In this document: positions 34,293-44,535 of the stretch, piece after piece
Position numbering within the stretch: position 1 is the first letter of the stretch
Layout of the letters: every line of letters begins with the position of its first letter
Assembly (NCBI GenBank): GCA_000827325.1
Contig: KN832882.1
Coordinates: 1,252,689 to 1,316,688, forward strand
Direction: 5' to 3'
DNA: 64,000 nt
DNA from: Oidiodendron maius Zn
Lineage: Eukaryota; Ascomycota; Leotiomycetes; Myxotrichaceae
Notes under the pieces: model-generated
The model's input: the letters and a program-made list of their open reading frames with translations, nothing else
What the model was told of the DNA's origin: nothing
The model's database searches: none
Position numbers and translations under genes: made by a program

Positions 34293-37200
34293 TTAATTAT
34301 GCGTGGCATGATACTCTTCAAGCAGTCGTCGAACTGCATGATGTCCATTTTCCGACGCTCTTACCACAGCGCGTTCATATTGTGACCGACCTTCTCCATA
34401 TATATCTGCTCCAGAATTGAGCAGGTATTGAACCATATCCAGCCTTCCATTCTCAGCGGCTCCTTCCAATGCTGTTCGTCCGTTAATTTCTGCAGGTGAA
34501 GCATTGACGTCAGCGTCATGCTGCATGAGAAGATGTGCTATCCCCAAGTAGCCTTTCAGGGCGGCAAATTGTAATGCAGTTGCACCATGGTCCTTAGCGG
34601 GCGGCGCGTTGACATTTGCTCCATATTCGATCAGAACTTCGATCATCTCTTTGTTTCCAGCTCGACATGCCAATTGCAAGGCAGAGTGTGGTATATGGGA
34701 ATGAATAGTATTCGGATCACCGTCGCTTTGAAGGAGGACTTTGACTTTTTGTAAATCGCCTGTGCGAACTGCAAGCTGAATGGGTGTCCCCCCTCTCTCT
34801 GGCGATACATCGTTCGGGCTAAATCCGTAGTCCAAAAGGATTTGTACAATATTTTGGCTTCCATACAAAACAGCAGCTTGCATTAGTAAACTGTTGCGTC
34901 CTCCAATTGTTCGCATACCCATTTCTAGTAAGAGACGAACCTTTGGCTCATTATTATTATTGATAGCCCAGAGAAGTCCTGATCCCGATTCGTAATGGCC
35001 AGGGTCGGCTCTTAAGCTCAAAATCAACCGCATGATTTCGAGAGTAGGGGTGCTGTCGGCCTTTGTTGCTTCATACAGGGCGAAATCAAACGAGAAATAC
35101 TTTCTTAGGGGGCTGAAAATAATAGCCTCTATGATAGCTTTGTCTCCGAGTCGTAATACAGCAGAGAGAACCTTACACCCAGATTCACTCCAACTGAATG
35201 GGGCCTGAACATTCTCCATGGCACGAAGGAGAATCTGAAGCAGCTCGTGGTTATTAACTGCTGTTTCTAGCGCAGCAATATCATACGGATTTGCCCCAAT
35301 TTGGGTAAGATGTCTAACCAATTGGAAATCCATATTAAATATTGCGGCTGATAAAGGTGACTGTCTTGAACAGGAATATCCTGATGGGATATTCACCGCC
35401 GAGCCCGAGTCAATAAGATATCTGATTAAACTTGAATTCTTTTGGATGATAGCCGCCGTGAGGGGTGATATGCAGAGGTCACTAGTTGTATGGAAACCCA
35501 AAACATCTATGTCGGCACCTGCGCTCAGGAAATGATTGATGATGGTTGAGTTGCCCCATTGGATTGCCGCAATCAATATATTGTTAGGGTGCAATCCACG
35601 ACAATTAATACTTGGCCTTTCCTTTGTGCACGTACTTGTGCCGGCATTGAGGAGTTTTTCGGTAGTTATCGCGTTCTGGGCTCGTACCGCTGCCAAAAGC
35701 ACTACAGGATCTGTAGTTTTAGTATCAGCACAACGTGATAACAGAAGGTCTACAATTTCACCATGGCCGCAAGACCCGGCTATTTCTATAAACTTGTTAA
35801 AGTGTCCATCAAGTTGAAACAGACTCTTATCTAGTACCAGACGAAGGGTGTCATAGTGCCCACCAGAACAGCACTGCGTTACCCCTTCGATCAATGCGGA
35901 AGAAGTACAGAGATCTCGACTGTTGTAAGCTCGATCTTTAAGCAGATACTCGACGATAAAGGTAGACCCTAAGGTCAGGGCTTTAATAAACGCCACCATT
36001 TTCAACTCAAAGCTTCGCCGGATGGAAAGAAGTGCCTCTACATACGCATTTCTGCCTTCAGTGGTGTCTTTTCCCACAGCTGTACGTACTGCATAGGCTG
36101 AAAGAGGCGCACCAGCAATCAAGAGGTTCTTAATAAGGCCGATATTCCCAATCTCAAGTGCATACTCCATAGAACTGTAAGATCTCGGATATATTCCCAT
36201 TTGCAGCAGCATGTAAATGAAGTCAATACTCTCCGTAAAAACAGCCAAATCAAGAATTGTGTACCGTATATCATCTTCATCATGACCAGATACATATCTC
36301 CAGGTTTCACCAAAGACTGATTTCCACGAGAATTCATCATGCTTATTAACCCCTGCATTTAGCAGCCCGTAAGCAACAGCGGTCAAGCTGGATAAATCCC
36401 GGGCACCTCGAAAGATCTTTCCGCGCTTAGATAATGGCCGTACAAAATGTGAATCGATATTCATTCCTTCCCAGGAATAGAGGCATTCATGTAGTGCAGT
36501 AGTGTCTTTATCTGTGATAAAATCGATTTCGGCCCCCTTACTAATAAGGAGGTTAACAAGATCCAGGTTCCGATATTTGGATGCTGCGGTGAGTGGAGAA
36601 TGTCCACTTTGTATGACTAAAGATAGCCTTCTATCTAGATTTCCTGTATCCACATTACGCTCTGGCCGAATATTCATGGGAGTCTGGCAGCGTTGTTCAA
36701 TATCACTGATGCTGATGGCTGCTCCTGCATCAATTAAGAAGTTAATGAATTTGAGAAAGTTAGCCGTTTCCTGTCGAGATGGAACATCATCGATGATGTT
36801 GCGACCATCATTGTCGAGGATATGACCATAGCCTTCTCTCTCATATTCTTCATCCTCATCGCCATTGATTTCATCTCCATCTTCGCTGACTTCAGCCAGC
36901 GGAAAGAGTTCAGGAGTCCAAAATCCAACATCGCCGCGAAGATTTTCGCCGATAATTGCAAGAACAAGTGCACTGCATTTCCATCCAGTACCGGGAGCAT
37001 CAATAGTTGATCCAGCTCTTACCAATATCTCAGCCATTTCTGCATTGCCGCGGATGCAGGCAAACTGCAAAGGAGTCAGGTTATCGGGTATTCGTTTGTG
37101 TCTGTAGCAATGCCCGTTAGGGCTGACGCCTACACTGAGTAAGATTTTGATTGTGGACAAATCCTCAGCCTCGATCGCAAACCGAAACAAGCTTTCTAGT

Positions 37201-38156
37201 AGCGCTTCTTTAGTTGGTCCCTCTGTAGCTGCGAGAGCGCTGATGATAGATGGACTGGCATATAACTTGAGCCACTTCGCGAAATATTCTCTATTTATTT
37301 CACCGGGGAAGTTGTTTGCAATAAGAAAGCAGATGAGACTCCACAATTCGATTGGTCCAAGATTTTCCGCGCGTTGTATCTGAAATGCTGGTCCGTACGA
37401 TTCTTCTTGTAAAGCGGAGATTGGCAGGAGCGAGCTAAGAACAGAGATTTTAGAACGGGTGTTACGTTCAGAAATCGTTTTGAAGCATCGCCCGAGTTCC
37501 ATTGAACCACTGTCAACGTATTTTAACAATTCTACTCCATCATTATTCATAACTTTCTAAATTCCTCAAGTACAACTCACCTCCATGCTGTTGTATAATC
37601 TCTTGAAATTGTAGCATAGGCAGATTTGCAAAAGCCAATCTGACAGCAGAATGGGTCACAGGTGTGCAAATCTCGAATCCCGCGGGAGTTTGCGGAGGCG
37701 TTCCTAATGACCGTTAGCAAAAGTATATTCAAATCATGCAGTTTCTTACTCTGAGCCAGATTCAATTGTTCCGAGAACGTTAGATAACCTTGACGAGAAA
37801 GCTCTTTCCGAAGCCTTTTCGCTGGAATTAGCTCGCCACCGCAATAGACATTGCTATCTTTGCCTGCTCGCTTCCGGGTCTCGATCTTTTGGTTCAGAAC
37901 TTTCCAATTTTCCTTTGTTTGGCTCTTCAGAAACCCCCAATCCTTGAGCTTTTTATTGTACTGAGCCCTTCTAGAGAGTGTTAGGCAAATCCTTGCTACC
38001 TGGAATTAATGCATACGTCTTGACAAATCCATGTTCCCTTTTCATCTTCTCAATCACACCGTCAGGCCCTTCAAGCATATACCCATTTATAAGGTAGTGA
38101 GTACGAATAGCATTTTTGAATCGCTCCCAGTCTTTCAACTCCGCAGAAGAAGACAT
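34293..38156 (-). CDS. Large Clr5-domain ankyrin-repeat protein
   Basis: Exons 38156-38017, 37970-37750, 37703-37581 and 37534-34293 give 1241 residues. All three introns are 46 nt. The N-terminus has the Clr5 pattern (LKDWERFKNAIRTHYL, MKREHGFVKT, QYNKKLKDWGFLKSQ), followed by RTPPQTPAGFEICTPV and LPMLQFQEII. The rest is a long series of ankyrin repeats. The best are near the C-terminus: GGTPIQLAVRTGDLQKVKVLL, SALQLACRAGNKEMIEVLI, GATALQFAALKGYLGIAHLL and GRTALEGAAENGRLDMVQYLL. The third intron uses GTGAGT and a GAG acceptor at 37535. If it is not spliced, the Clr5 part stops at 37543, just after the ATG at 37550 that opens the ankyrin frame, so the gene could be taken for two. Clr5-ankyrin proteins are widespread in Pezizomycotina and of unknown role. 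Confidence 0.85.
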
Positions 38157-39242
38157 GTTTGGCTCGAATAGTAGTAATTATAGCTGTATAGTTGTAGAGA
38201 GCAATGAACAGTGCAGAAGGTCGACTGACCGAACCGACAAAGTCGCGGACTTTTCATTTTAACAGCAAAATCACGCACTGTGCGGCTACATTCAAAGGTC
38301 TTATTCTATTCGCGGGTCCCAAAAGATTTCTGCGTCAAGTCGCAGCCTTGCGCCGACCGCAATGCAACCTGACACGTTGTGGTTGGTCGGATCCCAAAGC
38401 TTCCTGCATCACATATTTCTCCAGTCTTCTGTGACGCTGGTGCGCTACTAATTGCAACTCCTCTCCCATTGGTGCAATCCAATATACTGTTGCATACCTC
38501 GTACATCACAGCCGAACTGGCTCGAATATTGCCAGTTCACTTCCAGGACTTTCATCCAGACTCAATTCCTGGGCCATACATCATGCACACCGCCCATCAT
38601 CCAAGCTGTCCGAGCTCTGAAAGAAGCACGCATAATGCTGTGGCATATTTCGAGAATTAATGATCGGATGCGGATAGCTAGGCACGAATCTCGCAATTGA
38701 TTCGAGTCCGGGGCCAGACAAGGCGATAGTAAACCCCAGCCGTAGAGGCCTGTCAGCACCCTAGAGTTGCATAGTATCCATGGCCCGCGTGATAATGAGA
38801 GACAGCCTTGGTACGAGGACTAAACCGCGATAGGATCGGCTGAGTTCGCAAACGCCACCGTTCCACTTGCGTGCTTTGGATTGGCTGAAATAAGTGGGTC
38901 CCCTGTGGTTTGGACTTTGGTCTCCCACCGAATTGACGCAGCGGCCAATTCTACACTGTATGGAGTTGAGATTCCTCTGCATCACATTCTTGTTCCTTTC
39001 ATAAGCAAGGCGCAATGGAATGTCAGGCCCATTGATAGGGCATTTCCAAAAGGCCCCGATTCAAATTCCGTCTTGGTACGTCGATGTTTGCTATTTCATG
39101 CGTCTAACTATTAGACAGTCCCCGGGCATCCCGCGAAACAAAACTTAAGTGACAGCCCAGAATTCTGTTTATTTTATCACCTTCTTGAAAAGTATACCTT
39201 TGGCACTAATTTAGAACATTTTCTGGCCAGTCTTTCATTAAA
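38157..39242. other. Divergent spacer of about 1.1 kb
   Basis: I see no supported gene. The start codons of the Clr5-ankyrin gene and the small membrane protein gene face away from each other across it. Confidence 0.5.
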
Positions 39243-39662
39243 ATGAGTCTCTCAGCAGAGGCACTAATCGGACTCCTGTCTCTCCTCATTGCATGCACGC
39301 CTTTCATCATTTGCATTTGGCGTCGGATCGATAGAGGGAGGAATAGGGACCAACGCACGAGTCTGCTTTGAGCATTTTTGGCTTGCATTTACAGATGGCT
39401 AATGAAGTTGAACAGGCCGACAGTTACAGCCGTATGAAATTGGACTACCGTTTCAAAGGAGATTAAACCAAAGTTATATAAATCCCGAGAGGATTCCAGG
39501 ACCCAGTGCTGTTCATATCTGGGAGTATGGTAAGTCCGATTGCTTGGGATTATTTGCATATAAAAGTACGAGCACTGTTAATCGTTCATGGTCCCGTCAG
39601 AATCCGTCTCTTTCTACCTCGAAAATCGACGCCAATTGTTACGAATACATCAAGCTCCATAG
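39243..39662 (+). CDS. Small predicted single-pass membrane protein, 97 residues
   Basis: Three exons, 39243-39360, 39416-39529 and 39601-39662, join in phase to give 97 residues. No single exon is long enough to stand out as an open frame. The introns (55 and 71 nt) have donors GTCTGC and GTAAGT and acceptors ACAG and TCAG. The N-terminus MSLSAEALIGLLSLLIACTP is followed by FIICIWRR, giving one membrane helix with a positive Arg-rich flank. The tail contains QPYEIGLPFQRR and a HIWEYG-ESVSFYLENRRQL stretch. I recall a similar layout (MSLSTEAL-type helix, Arg cluster, PYELGLPxQRR) in small uncharacterised proteins of Leotiomycetes, but cannot verify this. The function is unknown. Support comes from phase closure, the coherent helix and the consistent C-terminus. 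Confidence 0.55.
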
Positions 39663-41544
39663 TTAAATAGAGAGATATTCATAAATATACGGCAAAATTT
39701 GTTCACTAAACGAAGGTGTTAGAGAGTTTAGTTAACGATGGCTCAAATGCAAAATCATTTGTCGAAGATTATAATGTCCGCTGGCCTGGACATATCTGTC
39801 AGTCGAGTAACATATGTCCCAATTGACATTGTGTTCTCTCACAGGTTTCTACAACCCAAAATAAAACAATACAGCAATGGCTTATAACCAAATACTTTGT
39901 TTCCCTTCGTTTACTCTTCCCCTGGCAAAACGGCTCAATTGTCGAATCAAATTTTCGACCCAGACGAGGCAAATCAGTGCCGAGTACATCTACGCCATTG
40001 GTATCGGGATTTCTAGCCCATGAAAGTTAATCTAATAACATTGTAAAATCCGCATTGACACGAGTAGTGGGACTAAAATATAGAGACATGCTAAAGTAGT
40101 AAGTTGTTATTTCTGTTGGGGAATATCGCCTTTAGTAGCCACGGCTCTTTTGCGGCCTGCCTTTCTTCGCGTAACTTTGATCACATCCTGATCAAAATCA
40201 GCGCAAGCTATAACTCGTCCTGGTTGCCACCACTCAGAGCAGTGGGCATAATAGACAATAACGGCCTGTCTGACACGAGAACCCGGTGCCCCGTCGTCAG
40301 GTAATCTTCGGTTTCGGTCCACTGTTCTTCCAAATATGAAAGAATATCATCTAAAATCATCACCGTATGGCTACTTACACACTATAGTATTGATTGGGCT
40401 CAGGATCTCTACCGTTATGGCATAGCCGGCTCCTCAAAGCGTTATGTAAAGACCTCCGGGAAAGAACTCAATGATATTGTTAGTATCTCACTAGACACGA
40501 ATTTCTTGTCGATAAACCAAGGGGTGGTAGCCTTTCAGCAGCAAATGGAATTGGATCCTCCTTCCTACCATGGAATAGCCGCCTGGCAACACCAAGTGGA
40601 ACCGGATCCCCCTGCTCTGCAGCTTGCTAAGATAGTTGGAAATCCTGATCTCTGAGAAGAAAAATCCGAGCTGCGGCAAAATACAGACAAAATGGCGGAT
40701 ACTTTCAGGGACCCAACCATTATTGAGACTTCCTTTTGAATGTCTCCGATTCACGAATGATGTCTCCACACTCCAGCACCATATATCACCAGCGGGGTTC
40801 TCGAAGAATTTCTAAAGCAATTCGCTTCAGTAATAAAGGATACTGTTGCAAGCAATATTTGTAGAGCGCCATCTCGTGCATACGTCCGATCCATAGGTCT
40901 AGGATGTTCTGAGAACTTATTACGAGAAGAGAATTATTGATTAGAATTTTGGCAAAGGATAACTCACATACGATCAACATAGAGGGTTCGGCTGGAGGGA
41001 GAGCATAGGATTAGAGGATATCACGAGGAGAGACAAGATGGAAACAAGGTTTAGTGGGGTCACTTTTCGTCTTATCCATGGTTCAACACTGGGGGGAGAG
41101 GTCTTGGCGGGTGGCCCGAGGACCTCGCTCCCGGACATGGGATGCTAACTGAACGAGGCTGATACGCGAGAACCAAATTACCAGCAGGCTTTCCAGGGTG
41201 AGCACTACGAAGCCCTTATACCGCGGTATTAGGAGAAATTACGATCCTCGCGGGTACTTTGGTGCTCGACCTCGGTCGAGCCAGATCGCTGGATAGTGGA
41301 CGAGGTGAGCCGGAGTTTTGTCAGTCTTTCTAGGAATTCCAAAACTTGAATCACAATTGCAATCACTGAGAAATATTGGGACGATGTGTGTTTGACAAAG
41401 GTTGGTATATTAAATATTATACTCTTTTTAGAGTTGCCCGTAGACCCCAAAATGCAACGCTATGTATAATGTAATGCCCGTCTAGTTAACGCCCGTGTCG
41501 AATACCAGTCTGCCCCATGTACAAATCCATTTTTTTTTCCAACA
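39663..41544. other. Gene-poor stretch of 1.9 kb with a diverged duplication
   Basis: No gene is supported. Short minus-strand frames at 40107-40322, 40491-40769, 40786-40980 and 41229-41450 do not join into a product I recognise. Part may be decayed coding sequence (see the duplication at 40516-40609). Confidence 0.45.
40516..40609. repeat. Diverged tandem duplication, period 51 bp
   Basis: Segments 40516-40558 and 40567-40609 align without gaps, and I count 30 of 43 bases identical. Both begin ACCA and end GGATCC. On the minus strand the two copies read as IRFHLVLPGGYSMV and IQFHLLLKGYHPLV in one frame, so the repeat unit keeps codon phase. Confidence 0.6.
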
Positions 41545-42633
41545 TTAGTTAATCTCAATCAGCCCAGGGCCGAAGAGAGTATCCTGGGCGACGGCATCGA
41601 CAGAGGCGAATGGGCCGCTGGTCTTGGTGACAGCAGCAATGGTGAGACCGTTACCGAAGGTGCCTTTGCTGAATGGGAAGGCAGCATCGAAGGTAACAGT
41701 TGTGCCCTGGACCTGGATGTTCTCGATCTGCTGAACGACAGGAGTGTTCTGCTGGTTGATGTAGACGAGAGACAGAGGAGTCGAGCTACCGGATGGCCAG
41801 TTGGTGGTGGTGGCATCGACCATGAAGGAGACCTTCTGGCTGTCGACGATGACATCGGGAGTGGTGAGGACACTGAGAGCACCGAAGACGGGTAGCTTGA
41901 TGATGTTGGAGTTAGGGCAGGAGTTTGGCACGACGAACAGCTGGTTGAGGGCAGAGAAGGCAAACTCTCGAGTGCTGGCGGTCAGGAATGGAAGGGCGCT
42001 GGGGAGCTTGCCCTGGATCGAGCGGTAGTAGCCGTCCTGCTCACCCTCCTGGCCGATAACTGAAGCGACACCCCTGATGAGACCACTGTCTCCGTCCTGA
42101 CCAAAGAGAGTCACCACATCCTGGAGCGTACCGAGGACGACATCAGTGAAGGTTGATGCGAGAGCGATGGCGTCTTCGAAATTGGAGACGGGGAAGTTGT
42201 ACTGGCAAGCTTGGATAGGGTTTTGGCTGAAGTGGTTAACTGCGTTGTTGGCGTTCAGTGCGTGAAGCTCCTCCTGTGCCTGAACGTTCTTGAGAGTTTC
42301 AAGGATGAACCGGCGGGTAGCGCCATCCTGAATCCGATAACCCTGGACATTATTTGTAACGTTGCTGATAAGCTCAGTGAAGAAGGCGACCTCAGATAAC
42401 TCGTTGAAGGCAATAAGTTGCAGACTAGTCAGGGTGTTCGCAGAGATGTTTGCTGGTGGGCCGCCGTTAGGAAGGCTGCCGTGAGCCTTATTTTGAATGA
42501 TGGTGAGTTGATTAGAGGGAGCCGTGATGTTTGGGAAGCCGTTGGAGAGGGGAAAGGAAAATGGAGCCGCCGAGACAAGGGCGGGCAGGCAAGAGAGCCC
42601 GATTAGGGAGGCTTGTGCGACGAAAGAGACCAT
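41545..42633 (-). CDS. Secreted ferritin-like domain protein, LsdA/Rds1-like
   Basis: The gene is a single exon of 362 residues. A signal peptide (MVSFVAQASLIGLSCLPALVSA) is followed by a Ferritin_2-type helical domain: NTLTSLQLIAFNELSEVAFFTELI and ETLKNVQAQEELHALNANN carry the paired acidic and His residues (ExxxF...E; QxxEExH) of a di-iron-type helix bundle. The C-terminal half is a beta-rich region (VDSQKVSFMVDATTTNWPSG). This layout matches late sexual development protein LsdA of aspergilli and stress-linked Rds1-like proteins. Metal binding and role are inferred. Codon choice is strongly biased to C-ending codons compared with neighbours, which suggests high expression. Confidence 0.87.
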   Translation of the reverse strand: MVSFVAQASLIGLSCLPALVSAAPFSFPLSNGFPNITAPSNQLTIIQNKAHGSLPNGGPPANISANTLTSLQLIAFNELSEVAFFTELISNVTNNVQGYRIQDGATRRFILETLKNVQAQEELHALNANNAVNHFSQNPIQACQYNFPVSNFEDAIALASTFTDVVLGTLQDVVTLFGQDGDSGLIRGVASVIGQEGEQDGYYRSIQGKLPSALPFLTASTREFAFSALNQLFVVPNSCPNSNIIKLPVFGALSVLTTPDVIVDSQKVSFMVDATTTNWPSGSSTPLSLVYINQQNTPVVQQIENIQVQGTTVTFDAAFPFSKGTFGNGLTIAAVTKTSGPFASVDAVAQDTLFGPGLIEIN

Positions 42634-42798
42634 TTTGATTTCGAGGGATCGCGGGGTGGAGATGTTTAGGGGGTGAGAGATAAGGAGTAAAGAGATAGGA
42701 GATGAGATAAGATATAGGAAAGTTAAGAGTTGAGAGAGATGATGTTGTTGATGAGATGGAGGTAAAAAAAAGTTTCATGGTGGTGCGGTTCGTCGAAA

Positions 42799-42804
42799 CT
42801 TATA
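42799..42804 (-). promoter_or_regulatory. TATA box of the ferritin-like gene
   Basis: On the minus strand TATAAG lies about 166 bases before the start codon at 42633. The role is inferred from position. Confidence 0.4.
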
Positions 42805-44149
42805 GGAAATGAGGGCATCCCAACGTCTGCCATGTAATTCCACATACTCCGAACCCTGGCGAATACATTTTTGGGTGTCAGATGGCGCAGTGAGAGGCAT
42901 CTGACTGACGACAGGCTGCAGAACTCCCATCAGTGCGCACGGTAAGCGCGGTAGGGCTATGTCTTGGCTGGGCGCAGTGCATTAGGCGCGGTGAGCTGTG
43001 GCTCTCACGTTTTTTTTAGGCACAGCAGCCGGAACAAGTAGGGGCCGCTAGATTGGGTTGGTTGGTGATGCTGACGGGCGCAGGTGTGTTTATTTGGGTG
43101 TCCAGTCAGAGGCGGGTGTTTCTGTACACAGCCTCCCCGTCCACCCACCCGGCGACCGTTCACCGCGATCGCGACCGGGTGAGCTATTCTAAGCCAAGAC
43201 CGTAGTGGACCCAAGGTGCCGGGAGGAAATCATTCCGGGGAAGAGAGAACCTAAACCAGTAGAATCCCATGTCGTGGCACCAATACCTCACTTGTTTGGC
43301 TGGTTGTCGCGGCATTCTCTGAAGTTCACGTAAGCGGTCCCGCCCGCGTTTCCAGCATTCTATATACCTAATCCGGTATACCAACTCGGAGACGATTCCG
43401 AGGCCCTGGCCTGCATGGTGAGCTCCCGTCTGAGAGGATTTATAACCGGGCTAATTTCTTGGTAATAAATTAATGGTCGTGGTGATTGGCTCGGCGGAGA
43501 ATATCGAGATGAGATCAAGGGCTTGGTCATCAATCCTTTCGACTGCGGGATATTAGTGATTGAGGTACCGCAGAGATCGACCACGAAAATGACTACTTAG
43601 GAAGTTTACGAGGGTCAAGGTGAGCATGTGAAATGAAATGTTTGAACGGAAGGGTAACTTATCTGCTTGTTTTCCTTTCCTCCCACGAACGCGTGGCTCG
43701 GCTAGGGATGAAATGCGAGTCCCATGCAATTCAGTCGACCGGCATGTTCCAGTTTTCTCATCCCTCAGCTCCCATCCCAACACTTGTTTTGCTCTCAATA
43801 CTGTAACTTTGCTACGAGAGAAATACTCTTTTGTACAGTAACATTGTCTACTTTTGGTATTAGAAAGTCACAGTAATAATTATTGGTGACAAACATCATG
43901 CTGATCCTTCTATGGACTCGGCCCCTACAACCTGATTGGCAATTCTTTTATTAACGGTCTCATCTCATACATGGTGAGATTGCAGAGTACTAAACTTTTC
44001 TAGAATATATTCTCGTCGGGTGAGCAGCACTAGCAAGAACATGATCCGCTAACTGTCAGGATTGCGGGCCCTCTGAAAAAGGGATAGAAACAATAAGCGC
44101 TGTTTCATGATGCTCTCGATTTAGGGGGCTTTAGGGGCTAGAACACTAT

Positions 44150-44410
44150 TATCTCAATTCGTGAGGAATATTCCGCCCTTTATTATTTACTATTAATTAG
44201 TATTTTCAATATATTATTAATGGAAGGTTGTATATAGCAACAGCGTACTTTGGTTTGTAATATCTTCTAATATATTCTAATAAATTGCAGTCGTTGATAA
44301 TCATGCTGATCGTTTGGGGTTGATTATTATTTATGCTATGAGACACTTATTTACCTTACTCTCTAGTAAAATTAATTTGCTTTTCATTAAAGAGCACTAG
44401 ATATTTTTGG
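44150..44410. other. AT-rich island
   Basis: The run is dominated by A/T with many TA steps (for example TATTATTTACTATTAATTAG) and contrasts sharply with the flanks. Repeat-induced point mutation of an old repeat would give such DNA, but I see no element ends or coding trace, so its origin is open. Confidence 0.5.
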
Positions 44411-44535
44411 GGCCTAGAAGAGGCGGGGGTCGGGGGAATAAGCGAGGCAACAGTTCAGCGCGGTGCGGCTGGATGTGGACTTCAAACTATTGACTTGAGT
44501 GCACGGCGCAGCCTAGTTCAACCAATCTCTGTAAT

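Larger units (their letters stand above)
42634..44535. other. Gene-free stretch of 1.9 kb, AT-rich near its right end
   Basis: Nothing coding is supported. The left end is the ferritin-like gene's promoter. An AT-rich, TpA-rich island occupies roughly 44150-44410. Confidence 0.5.

Noticed and set aside
38690-38720. GATTCGAGTCC resembling a tRNA B box
   Set aside because: The flanking bases do not pair into a T-arm stem and no matching A box or acceptor stem is found.
41559-41963. A 134-codon minus-strand frame rich in Ser and Pro
   Set aside because: It is a shifted-frame shadow of the ferritin-like gene on the same strand, caused by its biased codons.
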